The position numbers and the translations under genes were made by a program. Below, in pieces: positions 1 to 10,804 of a stretch of DNA of 60,000 bases. The number at the start of each line of letters is the position of its first letter. The first letter of the stretch is position 1. A model generated the notes under the pieces. It ran no database searches. It saw only the letters and a list, made by a program, of their open reading frames with translations, and had not been told where the DNA came from. The DNA comes from Symsagittifera roscoffensis (Eukaryota; Xenacoelomorpha; Acoela; Convolutidae), in the NCBI RefSeq assembly GCF_963678635.1, contig NC_087064.1, positions 3,225,926-3,285,925 on the forward strand, read 5' to 3'.

Positions 1-11
1 AAAAGCACGAA

Positions 12-815
12 AGATTCGCCCAGTAGTACATACCGACGGAAACTTAAGCTAGTTTGAGAAATGACCGGCTAGCGTCTGAAGACAGCACAGCTTCACCTGC
101 CGTTAACTGTCTCTACCCCAGTCAGTTCAATGGGTGGTTCACTATCATTGGGTCGACGAACGGATCACAACTTAAAAGCTTTCGGCCAACCCGCGGCGCA
201 AATTAATTTAGTTATATGCGAAAATATTGAGATAATGGCTGGTGGGTCTCACTATCCCCAGAACACGAAGTCACTCCTGAAAGCAGGGATGCTGCTGTTT
301 ATATTCTGTTACTATTGTTTTTCGTCAGTAGATAAAATAATCATATCAATCGGAGATGAATCAATTCTTCCCCTCAACTCCTAGCTTCTCCTACTCTTAA
401 CATGAACTTGTAGTTGATTTATTTCAATTGAAGACATTCGTGGAAGCTAAAAGTTACTAAATTAAAAGTTCATAGTTCTTTCCCAGTACCGCTCCAAAAT
501 CTCTTGAATTCGGATGAAGAGATGTGTTCTTCACAACCAGGAAGGGTAGTAAGTTCTCCCGTTAGCGCTCTTGATTCTCATGAACTGCTATCTAAAAATT
601 GTAGCTGCACAATCGTTACTACTCGGAGCGCTCTTCTTCAAATGTGAATGAAAATAATTTTTCCAGTGTGTTATGTCTGCTACACGTCTAATTCTGATTA
701 GTGGAAATAGTCTCTCTGATTTTCGCATTTTTCAGTTGTCGCGAAAATAAAAATCGTTACGTGGCATGCAAGCCTAAATCAAAAAAATTTTTTCCAGTAA
801 TTCTTTGGAGCGACC
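12..815 (-). repeat. Degenerate LTR-A-like repeat, copy 1 (antisense)
   Basis: The first half matches the reverse complement of the solo LTR at 13065-13976: shared blocks include a start like ATTCGCCC, then ACATACCGACGG, GTCGACGAACG and TCTCACTATCCCCAG. The second half diverges from that LTR but resembles the other two copies up to 2795. I see no gene here; short ORFs are not conserved between copies. Best read as an old LTR copy, probably a solo LTR. The boundaries are approximate. Confidence 0.55.
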
Positions 816-882
816 TCGTGGTCTAGGGGCGACGACAGCTATACATGTGCTCACTAAACCGGCATGTAGATAAGTTTATTTC

Positions 883-1665
883 TGTAACCTTCGCCCGGAA
901 GTACATATCGACGGAAAATAAAGCTAGGTTCTAAAACGACTGGCTAGCGTCTAAACAAAACTCTACATGCTTTTAAACGTCTCTGCCGAAGCCAGTTTTT
1001 TTTGGTGGTTTTCATAACATCGGGTCGACAAAACGTTACCGCTTTCCGGCCTCGACCAGAACACTCAATTTAACTTAATTATATGCAAAAATAGTTAGCT
1101 CATGGCTGGGTCTCAGTATCCCCAGACCATGAGGTTACTCCTAAAAACAGGGCTACTACGATTTTTTATGTTACGATTGTTTTTGTTCAGTAGATAAAAA
1201 TCATCATCAGAGTGGTTTCTGACAATTTCTCTCCACAATTTCAATCTTCTGCCGTTTTTTGTAGTTGTTTCCAATGCAACTATTGTTGTTGGTGTGTTTT
1301 TACGTTCTTGTGTTTGCGAAATATAAAAAAGTTACGTGTCGTTCACGTCCAAATCGAAACCGAATCCTTTCAGGATTCTGGAATCCAGAGAATTCACGCT
1401 CTTATTTCTTTCTCGAAGGCTGGACTCGTCGCCCCAGCACTCTTCCTGGTTCTTTTGAACTGCTCTGTAACGATTGTAGAGGCACCATTGTTACAACTCG
1501 GCGTGGTTTCTGACAATTTCTAACCACAATTTCAATCTTCTGCTGTTTTTTGTAGTTGTTTCCACTGCGACTAAAGTTGTTGTTGTGTTTTTACGTTCTT
1601 GTGTTTGCGAAATATGAAAACGTTACGTGTCTTTCACGTCCAAATAGAATTTTTAAAAGTTAGCA
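883..1665 (-). repeat. Degenerate LTR-A-like repeat, copy 2 (antisense)
   Basis: It starts at TGTAACCTTCGCCCGGAAG, nearly the LTR-A terminus read on the opposite strand (TGTAACATTCGCCCGG, the reverse complement of 23410-23427). The blocks CTCATGGCTGGGTCTCAG and AAAACAGGGCTACTAC match the reverse complement of 13727-13775. It carries an internal direct duplication. The right boundary is uncertain. Confidence 0.6.
1212..1653. repeat. Direct duplication of about 145 bp inside LTR-like copy 2
   Basis: The segment starting GTGGTTTCTGACAATTTCT at 1212 is repeated at 1503, 291 bp downstream. Both run to TTCACGTCCAAAT with scattered differences. The degree of divergence says the duplication is old. 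Confidence 0.75.
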
Positions 1666-1961
1666 TGTCAATTAAAACTAACCCTTCCCGATTTGTCCAG
1701 TCGTTCAAATAACTTCGTTAAATAATTAAAACCATCAATCTCCCCGGTTAGATGTTATTTTTTCTTTTCGATAAAAATTCGATTGCAAAAATTGTCACAT
1801 TCCATGGCTAGGCCGATAGTCTTCAACCAGTAACAGTTTCTTTCATCCAATTTTACGAAAAATCATTTTTGAATTTGTTCTGTTAGAGGCGGTTGAAAGC
1901 AAATAATGCTCTATCTTGACGCTGGTCAATCGTCACATGATTCAACCAATCTTTTTGTCGT

Positions 1962-2795
1962 GATGTACTTTCCGGGCGAAGGTTCGATAAAAGTAGGTAC
2001 GGAGTAAAACATTCCATTGAAAGTACATACCAACATAAACTTAAGCTAGATCTTGAAACGACTGGCTGGCGTCTAAAAAGAGCTTTACCTGCTTTCAAAT
2101 GTTTCTGCCATAGCCAGTTCGATGTTGTTCTCTTAGCATCGGCTCGACAATTTTGTAACTAATTAAAGGCTATCGGCCGAATCTCGCAAAACGATATTTT
2201 GCGTGCAACAAAACGAGCGCATAGCTGGTTCTCAGTATCCACAGACGACGAGGTTACTCCTAAAACAAGGGCTACTACATTATTACTATTAAGTTATCAA
2301 ATTACTATTTTTTCTGTTAAGTAGTGAAATTCATCCTTTTCATCTGATATGGATCGACTCTTTTCGTTAACTACTAGCTTCTCATGATCTAAGAATGAAT
2401 CTGATGTTAAAAGTTGATGTCAGGTCAAACTAGGAAGCTAAAAGTTGATTGAAATACGGTTTTTAGTCACTCTCCTAGATCCTCCGGTTTCTCGAATCCG
2501 CGTGAGGAAGCGTCTTCTGCACGTTCGGGAAAGATTGCGAGTTCTCCCAATAGCCTTCCTGGTTCACGGGATTTGCTCGGTAAGGAATGTAACTGTACAC
2601 TCTTTACAGTACAGAGCGTCTTCTTCTTGAATTATACTTTCATTCGTTTTTCTACCTTCGTTTTTTCCCTAACACTTTCTATCTGCTTTACTGACCAACG
2701 AAAATCTTTGTTCCACTTTTCGCGGTTTTATATTGGTCGCAAAAAGTAAAATCGTTAGGTGTCATGCAGGACAATCGAAATATCGAAACTAAGTA
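1962..2795 (-). repeat. Degenerate LTR-A-like repeat, copy 3 (antisense)
   Basis: A short plus-sense LTR end (GTACTTTCCGGGCGAAGG) lies at about 1965, followed from about 2021 by the antisense repeat body (AAGTACATACCAACATAAAC and CGACTGGCTGGCGTCT). The later part, AGGAATGTAACTGTACAC and onward, resembles copy 1. No coding content is supported. Boundaries are approximate. Confidence 0.5.
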
Positions 2796-2924
2796 CTTTG
2801 GTCCAAATTAACCCTTCCAAATTCATTCTTTTTCACGGTTATGATTGTCAATTGTCAGAATCGTCATTTCGTGCGATCGAACTCCTCTAATTACAACACC
2901 GTTTCGTGGCACCAATTTTTTAAG

Positions 2925-3056
2925 GCGGTGCTCTGGTCGATTGCCACAGAGGAACCTAGGGCAAGCCGATTTTTAAAACAAAGAGTTTCAATGGCTAAAC
3001 AGATTGCGATCGCCGCGTGTGTACTGGCCGCAAAAAGTCACAAAATTTTGTTATAA
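2925..3056 (+). pseudogene. 3' end fragment of family R reverse-transcriptase element
   Basis: The translation contains EEPRASRFLKQRVSMAKQI followed by an Ala-rich end. It closely resembles the C-terminal end of the minus-strand relic at 3391-3702, which reads EEPRAGSFLKQR at the matching place. This C-terminal signature belongs to a non-LTR retroelement family I recognise from many invertebrates. Only about 40 codons are present, so it is a 5'-truncated fragment. It stands head-to-head with the relic at 3391, 335 bp away. Confidence 0.55.
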
Positions 3057-3390
3057 ATAAGATTCTGTTTTTTCTTCTAGCGTCTCTTACGTGTTCCTAA
3101 AAAAGAAACGTAACCAGCATAGATTTTTTTTATTAAGGGTAATCATAAGGTCAAAAGTATAATAGTAACCGAAGTTACAGTCAGGAGTCCCTTAATCACG
3201 TAATCAAAACCTTTGGAATTTTCTAGATATGGAAGTGATAAAGATAAAAGAAGATGACAAGTGTTGAAATCTTTTTCAATTAAAATCGATACATGTTACG
3301 TTTCTTCAATAAAAACACGCAAATCGACACGAAAAAATTCAAAATACTAGTGTTACAGATAAAAAATTTCGTCGAAATTTACTTTGTCAT
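3057..3390. other. No gene seen
   Basis: AT-rich sequence between two oppositely oriented fragments of retroelement family R. I see no conserved ORF, tandem repeat or RNA gene here. Confidence 0.5.
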
Positions 3391-3928
3391 TTATTGTTCC
3401 GAGTACGCAAGCGGCGTTCGCAATCTGTATTGCCAAGGGATTCTCTGTTTTAGAAAGCTGCCTGCTCTGGGTTCCTCAGTGCACATGCTTAGGTTCTTAC
3501 AAATCTTGCTCAAAAAAGTTTCTGTGCTCGGGCCGTCCGCGCCCTGATTCTCAAAAGGTAGCGGTTGAAAAAGATATCCATCATCTACTAGATCTTTATA
3601 CTTGTCATTTTTTCGCCCTTCCGGTTCAGCGGCTGTCGTACCAGGGTTAAAAACAGACCCGGCGTTAATCCAGCTAAGGAGTCTGACACCACTACATCTC
3701 ACAAGAGCTGCTTACCAACAGCCCTTGGAACGAGTGTTAAAACGTCCGGTCGCTTCTAATCGGTCCTGTAGAGGTGTCGTGGTTCTAAACAGACGGAAAG
3801 TGAATAGAAGATAAACTCTGCTTTATAAGGGCATTCAGGTTTGAATGCCTAGAGAATCTCCCTGCACTTTTGAGGCAAGAACGACCATGCCAAGCGTACT
3901 CGTTAACGTCTTTTCCGCACACGCATTT
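3391..3928 (-). pseudogene. C-terminal part of family R reverse-transcriptase relic, left of hAT insertion
   Basis: Read on the minus strand from 3928, the frame continues the protein broken off at 12871: RLGSKCGR on the right flank joins HKCVCGK on this side, giving a Cys/His zinc-like cluster followed by a Ser-Cys and an SAGR...RHSNLNA segment. Further on, 3702-3391 encodes KNDKYKDLVDDGYLFQPL and EEPRAGSFLKQR, a C-terminal block typical of this non-LTR family, whose end domain is nuclease-like. Several stops and a frame change lie between 3702 and 3850, so it is dead. The two halves were separated by the hAT insertion, as shown by the target duplication at the joint. It is the oldest layer of this nest. 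Confidence 0.7.
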
Positions 3929-3936
3929 ATGCCGTC
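3929..3936. repeat. hAT target-site duplication, left copy
   Basis: ATGCCGTC lies directly before the element terminus CGGGGAGC and is repeated exactly at 12863-12870. An 8-bp duplication is the hAT hallmark. Removing the insert and one copy restores the reading frame of the family R relic across the joint. Confidence 0.88.
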
Positions 3937-3943
3937 CGGGGAG

Positions 3944-4110
3944 CACGATACTATATCGATAGTATCGTTCGATACATCGATATATCGATACTCGATACCG
4001 ATGCTATTTTTGTCTCCGATAGTTCGATACCGATAACAATACTCGATCTGGATGTATCGCAATTTTTGATAGAAACGATACTTGAAATTTCAAAACTCCG
4101 ATACTTTGTC
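3944..4110 (+). repeat. hAT left subterminal CGATA repeats
   Basis: The motifs CGATAC, TCGATA and GATACCGAT occur more than ten times in both orientations. Similar motifs mark 9085-9225 and the right end at 12830-12862. Subterminal repeats are transposase-binding sites in hAT elements; that role is inferred here. The remainder to 4312 is AT-rich with a CACCTTAATTTC repeat at about 4139-4195. Confidence 0.6.
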
Positions 4111-4312
4111 AGTTTTCGCTCGGCGGTCATTATAATTTTCACCTTAATTTCCTTAATTTCACCTTTTCAGTTTTCACCTTAATTTCGGTCACCTTAAATT
4201 TTTGCGTTCACGGAGCGCTCTATCTTCTTTTGATTTCTTTGTTTGATTTTTTAGAAGGCAGTTCTAAACTAGCTGTTTTTGTTTTTTGGTGATAACTGTG
4301 TGATAATGGATT

Positions 4313-4678
4313 ATGGATGACACTGATAATAACATTGACGAAACTTTGCCAGGCGATGACTCGGATATCGAGAATTTGGATAATTCAATAATTGCCAATG
4401 TGGACGGCGACTGGAGACTTCCACAGAAACAGACCGAAGTGACGAAGCGGTATTTTGTGGAATATGTCAACGGCCGGAAGACGACAAGGCAAAAATGCAG
4501 AGACTGCGGACAAACTAAAGAAAGTTCTGGTAACACATCCAATCTGCAAAAACACACTGCTGTTTGTAAAAAACGGTTGCTGCCTAGTCAAAATCAGATT
4601 CCATTCAAGGTAGGGAAGGCTGAAAAACTAGGATTTATACAATGGCTAAACTGGTGTACATTGATAACTTCCCAATAA
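4313..4678 (+). pseudogene. hAT transposase N-terminal exon with BED zinc finger
   Basis: The 121-codon frame opens with an acidic stretch, then YFVEYVNGRKTTRQKC and a C-x2-C...H-x4-C pattern (CRDCG ... NLQKHTAVC, about 4498-4569) with the GNTSNL spacing typical of BED fingers. BED domains bind the transposon ends. The reading frame ends shortly after the finger, probably because the LINE sequence starting near 4690 interrupts it. The rest of the transposase survives only as the fragment at 8778. The product cannot be functional alone. The start ATG is the first in frame and follows an AT-rich leader. Confidence 0.7.
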
Positions 4679-4938
4679 CAAAATAGATTTACCGCTTGTG
4701 TGTTTTCCTATCATATGCGCGCTGGGCTTTCCTCTTCTGATTTTCTTACCAAATCTCACCGTCCCAGCCGTAGGCGAGTGAAGTTTCCCTGGCGTAACTA
4801 GACGCAAGAAGGAGTGAGCTGGTGAATCCAATTCGACCTCAGGTTGTACCACTCCTTTTTTTTCCTTTTCAACGCCTTTGCCTCAGCAATTTTAAACCCT
4901 AAGTGAAAGTACTCATAAGCTTCCTTTTTCGCCCCAGT

Positions 4939-5494
4939 TGTCTCGGGTTTCAGGTTGATGCCATGATTCCAGGCAAGACGCATCCCTGAGTTCTCACAGA
5001 AACTAGTTATCGGGACTTCAAGACCAAATATATCAAACCAGCTCTAGTAAAATCAACAATTCACCCCTACCGCGAGGCAACGCTTCATGATCTGTTTGAA
5101 AAAGTTCTACAATACAGACCAAAGCGCCTAAATACAGTAACAATAGTTGCTGGATACAATGACAACAGGCTGCATCCACACGAATTAGAACAGCAATGGG
5201 AAAAACATGATTAACCTTGTCACTATTAAGTTTCAGTCCAAGACACTGATCATCCCCTGAACAATTCAGAACTGTAATAATTCCGAAGTAAACCGGAAAA
5301 TTTATATTCATAATCATGTGCTGTTTAATTTGATAAATAGATTTGTACACCCCCATACACTTATTGTTTCGCCTAACCTCAACCTAAATCTAACCCCTCA
5401 AATGTTCTGCCGTGATGGCATCCATTTCTCGTTCTACGGTAATGATTTCCTTACAAATTTTCGTGCAAATTTAATCTATAAATTCTCTCGCTAA
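4939..5494 (+). pseudogene. Retrotransposon ORF1 with SGNH/GDSL esterase-like domain, broken
   Basis: In frame 1, AGYNDNRLHPHELEQQW (about 5146-5196) matches the block III (G-x-N-D) region of SGNH hydrolases. After a frame change, CRDGIHFSFYGNDFLTNF (about 5408-5461) gives the block V D-x-x-H motif. Upstream, VDAM at 4954-4965 occupies the place expected for the block I GDS motif, so the nucleophile Ser is apparently replaced by Ala. Stops occur at 4985 and between 5200 and 5400. The terminal TAA is at 5492-5494, 24 bp before the ORF2 ATG, a normal two-ORF LINE layout. Esterase domains are known in ORF1 of some LINEs such as CR1-like elements. The exact 5' limit is unclear. Confidence 0.6.
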
Positions 5495-5518
5495 CTTTAC
5501 ACCGCCGTCCGTCCTAAA

Positions 5519-8500
5519 ATGGCTACTCAAACACACTGCCTTTTTTGTAAAAGCAGCCTGCGAGGCGGAGGTGTTTGGTGCTTCACATGCCCAGGCTACA
5601 TGCATGTAAAATGCAGCGGCATAGCCCGCAGCAGTGATCACTATGACGATTTCAGTTGTCATCGCTGCACCTCCCAATTTCATTCAGCTAACGACAAACA
5701 TGAATGCAATCCCCCAACCCTAGCTACAACCACGCTCCCCCAAATGCACCCTCACCCTTCCACTGCCCCACACTCACAAAACTCAGGAAAGTCTTCCACT
5801 ATAGAAGCCAGAACTATTTAAGACCCATGGTCAAACCCCTGTCCAGAACTCATAGAAACCACCAGGAAAATATACACCGAAGTGGTCCACTGGAAACCGG
5901 TCTTTGTGATCTTGTCAAAAAATAAAGTTGGTTATAACTTTATTGAAACCCTCAATAGAACTTTGAACAGGCTAATAGAAAACAACGAAAATACCTTTGC
6001 AATGCACGCAGCAATGATTTTTCTACACTTATTACTGTGCAAAACAAAGTCCGAAATTGATGGATCTCTATCCAAAACAATAGCAAGGCGACTTAAGAAA
6101 TGACAAGACGGATACCTGGATGGACTATATAACGAAGGGAAGGCGCTGCAAATGCGCTTGTTGAAAGGAAGTAGAAGAAAAACTGAAACTGAAGCACAAC
6201 AGTTCAACAAACTAATGATTACTGGAAAAACATCAAGCGCAATTGCAAAACTAACAGACACATCTAAAGGCGTTCTTTCGCTCGACGAGATTGTCAAAGG
6301 TAAGACAGTAGAACAGACTCTCATATCGAAACACCCACCATCTAAACCAATTAATGAGAACTATATTACACCAGTGTCAAACGAAACAATTCCTTTCCAT
6401 CCATCGTTATTTGATCAGATAAACGGTCAACATATCAAGAGGGCAGCAATGAGAACGCACGGATCGCATGGACCATCCGGCCTCGATGCGAATGAATGGA
6501 GACGTATTCTAACACACTTCGGGCAACAATCAGTTGAATTTTCAAAAACAATTGCTAAAATTGGCAAAAAATTGGCCACAGAAGAACTAAATCCAGAACT
6601 AATGGAACCATATAACGCATGCAGATTAATACCCTTAGATAAAAATCCAGGTGTAAGACCCATAGGCATAGGAGAAGTTATGCGTAGGATAATAGGGCGA
6701 ACAATAACTAAATGCCTGAAAAACGAACTCATGTCGCTCGGTTCAAACTACCAACTCTGCCTAGGACAAAAATGTGGCATTGAATATGCAATCCACACGC
6801 TAAGAGATCAATACAGCAAAACTTCCGCCGATGCTATTTTACTGATAGATGCCGAAAACGCTTTCAACTCGCTGAACCGAAAGCTGGCATTCAAAAACAT
6901 CGAAAACACCTGCTCTTCCCTTTTAACAGCGATTAAGAGCTCCTACTCCAATCCATCTAATTTATTCGTTAACAAAAAAACAATCTACTCTCAAGAAGGG
7001 ACAATCCAGGGGGATCCACTAGAAATGGCCATGTACGGTCTAGCCATAATACCCCTCATAAAACTCTTACCAGTAGACGATGTAACCCAGAAATGGTACG
7101 CAGACGACGGAAACGCAGTCGGTAAATTAAGAAATCTACGAACCGTCCTCGATAAAATTGTATCACTGGGTAAATTTTTCGGCTACCACGTGAAAGCATC
7201 CAAATGCCAACTCATTGTCAAAGATGAAAAACTCGGTGAAGCTCAGAAAATCTTCGCAAATACAGGAATCACTATAAAGGCAGGAGCCCGAGTGCTCGTT
7301 TCAGTTATAGGAACAGAATCTGAATGGAAAAAGTTCCTCGAATTTCAACAGAATGAGCAAATCAAAATTTTGAAAAAACTAACGAAAATTGCTAAAACCT
7401 CCCCTCAAAGCGTTTATGCCTGCTATACAAAAGGAGTTCAAGAAAAGCTTTCATTTCTTGCCAGGACAACGCCTAACACTATGGAAAACTTAGAAATATG
7501 TGAAAACTTTATCAAAGAAGAATTATTACCTATCCTAGTCGGTAAAGACACTTTAAATCCCCAGTTCCGTGAGATATCTTCCTTGCCCCTTAAAATGGGC
7601 GGACTTAACATCAAACTGCCACCCGATCATGAAAGCTACCTAGAATGGTCTAAGGAAACATCACTGGTACTGGAATCTCAAGATCCTATTACAGCAGTAA
7701 CACAGCGAGAAAAAATATGTACGAAAAATAAAAAATTGAAAACTGATAGAACAAATCGAAAAAAAAAACAAACCTCATTAACTCCTTAAATGAAACAGAT
7801 AAATACACAATCGACCTGGCCTCTGAAAAGGGAGCCGCTAACTGGCTCAATGCTCTACCACTGAGCAGATACAACTTCAACTTGAATAAATCAGAGTTCA
7901 GAGATGGTATTTACTTAAGATACGGATGGGAACCAGTCAAAACCCCACTCACATGTGCATGTGGTGCTGATTTTAACTTGACACATGCGCTTCACTGTGC
8001 AAAGGGTGGTTACACACACATACGACACAATGAAATAAGAGACACATTCGCCAACCTCATGAACGAGGTTTGCCATGACGTCGAGATTGAGTCGAAAATT
8101 CAGCCGTTGCAAGGCGAAAGCTTTGTCAACAATTCAACTTCACTTGAAGATGAGGCACGACTTGACATTAAGGCAAACAGACTCTGGGGTTCACGATTCA
8201 GCCGCCTTTTCTTCGATGTGAAAAGTTTCAACCCCATGCCAAAACATCGCGAAAACTGCATAAGGATGCATACAAATACCACAAAACGCTGAAGAACTCC
8301 AAATATCAGCAAAGAATATTAAACGTAGAGCAGAGTAGCTTCTGCCCGCTTATTTTTGGATGCACCGGTGGCGCTGCTCCAACAGCCACGAAGACGATGC
8401 AGCGATTAGCCGAAAAACTAAGTGAAAAAAAAACAAGAAAGCTATCCAGAATCTATAAACTACATAAGAACTAAAATAAGCTTCGCGCTCCTGAGAAACT

Positions 8501-8562
8501 CTATACTTTGTATAAGGGGTGCAGATCGCTACGCAAAGCTCAATTTATCGACAACTCCATAA
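5519..8562 (+). pseudogene. Retrotransposon ORF2: PHD finger, reverse transcriptase, restriction-like endonuclease
   Basis: The ATG at 5519 begins a PHD-like finger (CLFCKSS ... HVKCSG ... CHRCTS). The frame runs on through two nonsense codons, TAA at 5819 and TGA at 6101, into the RT: GPSGLDANEWRR, then VRPIGIGEV, QGDP at about 7008 and the catalytic YADD at 7097-7108. A frameshift in an A-tract near 7757-7770 leads into CACGADFNLTHALHC (knuckle) and HNEIRD, then RLDI and FFDVKSFNP, the PD-(D/E)XK-like nuclease signature. Further frame changes near 8250 and in the A-tract near 8437 precede the end, ILCIRGADRY, and the stop at 8560-8562. At least five lesions make it inactive. This multidomain type is abundant in cnidarians and other invertebrates (established knowledge). 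Confidence 0.75.
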
Positions 8563-8777
8563 GCGCTATTGTAGAGGAAGGACGGCTAAGATAAATTAAC
8601 ATTACGACGATGCATTTAATGTTGATTTATGACTTCATTGCTGATATATATGCATTTTTATATCGCTGGTATGGCCCTATCAAGCTTGTGCACTTACCGT
8701 TACTAAACGGAAGGGCCCCTTTTGTAATTTAGTTTTTTTTTATAACAAAGTTCGTCAACTCGCCGATACTCCAGCTC

Positions 8778-9001
8778 ATGTATCGACAACTGAACTACGA
8801 CAAACCTACTTATCAATCTCTTGACAACTACATCGAAGGCAAGTACCACGAAGCATTTAAAAAGTTTCGTGAAATTTTCACTGCGCGGTCGAAGTCCGAT
8901 TTGCTGTGCATAACGTTTGATAAATGGTCTGCAATTGACAATCATAAATATATCAAACAAGGTCAGATGAGCCCGGCTACCCACTCGCGCAATGTATTTC
9001 T
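8778..9001 (+). pseudogene. hAT transposase middle fragment, copy 1
   Basis: About 75 codons. YQSLDNYIEGKYHEAFKKF followed by LLCITFDKWSAIDNHKYI resembles the hAT transposase segment leading into the T-x-D-x-W motif, where the first catalytic Asp lies. The frame then runs into AT-rich sequence with an AATAAA-like signal near 9040. No later catalytic residues or dimerisation domain follow, so it is truncated. It belongs to the same hAT as the BED exon at 4313; the LINE at 4690-8650 separates them. The intervening 8563-8777 contains the LINE 3' tail and no other gene. Confidence 0.6.
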
Positions 9002-9084
9002 AAGTAAATGTCATCATTTGCTTTTTATTTATTGTGTCATAAATAAAAATGTTCGAAAAAAGTTTTTTTATTTCTGAGTCTATT

Positions 9085-9225
9085 TTAAGATACAATACAA
9101 AACAATACTTTTCCCGATACTCAAAAGCTATTTTCCGAAAAAACGATACCGATACCGATACCGATACCACTTAAACAGCAAAAACGATACCGATATCGAT
9201 ACTTCAAATTAAACAACAACAACAG
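9085..9225 (+). repeat. GATACC motif cluster within hAT
   Basis: CCGATACCGATACCGATACC and CGATACCGATATCGATAC clusters, the same motif as the hAT ends at 3944 and 12832. In unit 2 (17145-17285) one repeat is altered (ACTATACC). This suggests a former hAT terminus region now internal, perhaps from an inner deletion joint. Confidence 0.6.
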
Positions 9226-9274
9226 AAAGACTTAAATTCCTTCCATGAAGGTATAAAGAAATGTAATAACAAAA

Positions 9275-10741
9275 TCAAGACGTACAAGTAGAACAATTAC
9301 ATTTAATAAACCGAGAGCACGAGTTTTGCATTGAGTATGCATTCGCTGTGATATTGAATAGAAAAATTTTAATGTTTCTCCTGAAGGTAACGGGACTAAC
9401 ATAAATGTCGATTCCAAGACTAGGATGGGCGAGAAATTGATTCGCAAGTTTCACCACACGATTAAAGAAGGACTCCCCAGTTCGTCGTTTCCTATTGCGT
9501 CGGATCTCAAACATAACTTTATCGGAGGATCGGTGACCGGTCATTTCCGGTGCATAAGAGACAAAGTGGAACAAATCAAAATCTAATTTGTCGTTGAGAA
9601 GTTTGTTGAAAAGGGTGAGATCATTGAGTGGGTGGATGAGAGAAATAGGCAACATATTTTTCACACGAAGTAGAATGTTGTAAGGAGCTGTGTAGTTGCG
9701 TGTACTCCATCTGAGCGCTCTACATTGGAGCGCTTCTAGCTTGCGGATGCTGTTACGGTCTGGGAACCAGGTTTGAGAAGCATAAAGAATAACTGAGAGA
9801 ACACATGACTTATTAATTTGGAGTATGGTAGTGGTGGGGCAGGTAATTGGGATGGTTGTTTAACACGAACAAACTCCTGTTGGCTGAAGCTAACTTTTTT
9901 TTCAATATGCGGTCTCCACGACAGGTCATCGGCCACCCATACACCAATGTCTTTGATGCATGAGGCGGTCGATATCTGATGATTTCCAATTGTGAGTTGA
10001 TATGTGTCGTCAGTTTTTCCAAATAACATCGTTTTACACTTGTCTGGGTGAAAAGTCATTGAGTTCTCGATAGACCAAGCGACGAAATTATCAATATCGT
10101 GTTGTAGATTCTTTGCTATGGGTGATTCTGTCGAAATCATTTTGCTATCATCGGCAAACAGAAAACAGTCTGAGTATTTACAGTAGTCTGGGAGGTCATT
10201 AATGAGTATAATGAATAACAACGGACCTAGGACGCTCCCTTGAGGAACACCACTAGTAACCGATGCAATGTTAGAGAGAACCCCGTTAATTTTCACATAT
10301 TGAGTTCTGTCAGCGAGGTAACTCCGGATGAGGTCAATGAAACTTGGGTCGAGGCCCATTTTTTTAAGATAGGCAAGATATATTGTCAAGATAGGCTAGT
10401 AGTTGAGTAACCGTGGATCGATGTTTTCGGAAGCCGTGTTGTTGCTTGGACAACTGCGACTTTATTCTAGGATAAAGAAAGTTGAAAATTAGTCGCTCCA
10501 GAATGAGAGAGAGCCGAGGTAGAATGCTAATGGGGCGATAATTGGAAATAAGAGACCGAGAGCCATCTTTGAAGATAGGTGTTATGTAACAGCATTTCCA
10601 TGTAGTGGGCCACACACAAGAGGGTAGAACAAAGGAGAAAAGAATGTAAGCAAAAGGGGCTAATGCTGCTGAGGCGTTGTGATACAGGCAGAACGGAAGG
10701 CCATCGGAAGACGGAGAATGTGAATCAGGGCATTTCGACAA
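9275..10741 (-). pseudogene. LINE ORF2 reverse transcriptase region, copy 1
   Basis: The minus frame 10741-10364 carries the early RT blocks (ITPIFKDGSRSLISNYRPIS and KQQHGFRKHRSTVTQLL). The next frame, 10389-9736, carries SGVPQGSVLGPLLFIILIN and the catalytic FADD (FLFADDSKMI). A C-terminal extension follows in 9664-9275 (RRNRKRRTGESFFNRVVKLAN). Frame changes near 10370 and 9700 break the ORF. The RT copies element RNA at the nicked target. With the endonuclease defect upstream this copy is dead. The QGSVLGPLLF block and the APE partner place it with Jockey/CR1-type LINEs; the clade was not resolved. Confidence 0.8.
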
Positions 10742-10804
10742 GAGTGTTTCAAGTTTTTTTCTACATCGAAGTTTAAATCATTCAGAAATATACTGGGTTG
10801 TGGG

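Larger units (their letters stand above)
4690..8650 (+). mobile_element. Non-LTR retrotransposon with SGNH ORF1 and PHD-RT-RLE ORF2 (copy 1)
   Basis: A two-ORF element inserted in the hAT. ORF1 (remnant to 5494) ends in an SGNH-hydrolase signature. ORF2 starts at 5519 with a PHD-like finger, then RT with YADD, a CCHC-type knuckle and a restriction-like endonuclease. Only this copy retains the 5' part, because the tandem duplication starts inside ORF2 at 6151. The ends are approximate: the left boundary lies between 4640 and 4900, the right boundary between 8600 and 8760. I could not identify a target duplication by eye. Confidence 0.65.

Noticed and set aside
3947-4100. CGATA-rich tract as a satellite or centromeric repeat
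   Set aside because: It lies just inside a hAT terminus with target duplication and recurs at the other end, so subterminal repeats fit better.
5033-5356. Minus-strand ORF of 107 codons
   Set aside because: Antisense to the SGNH ORF1 relic, which has recognisable motifs on the plus strand.
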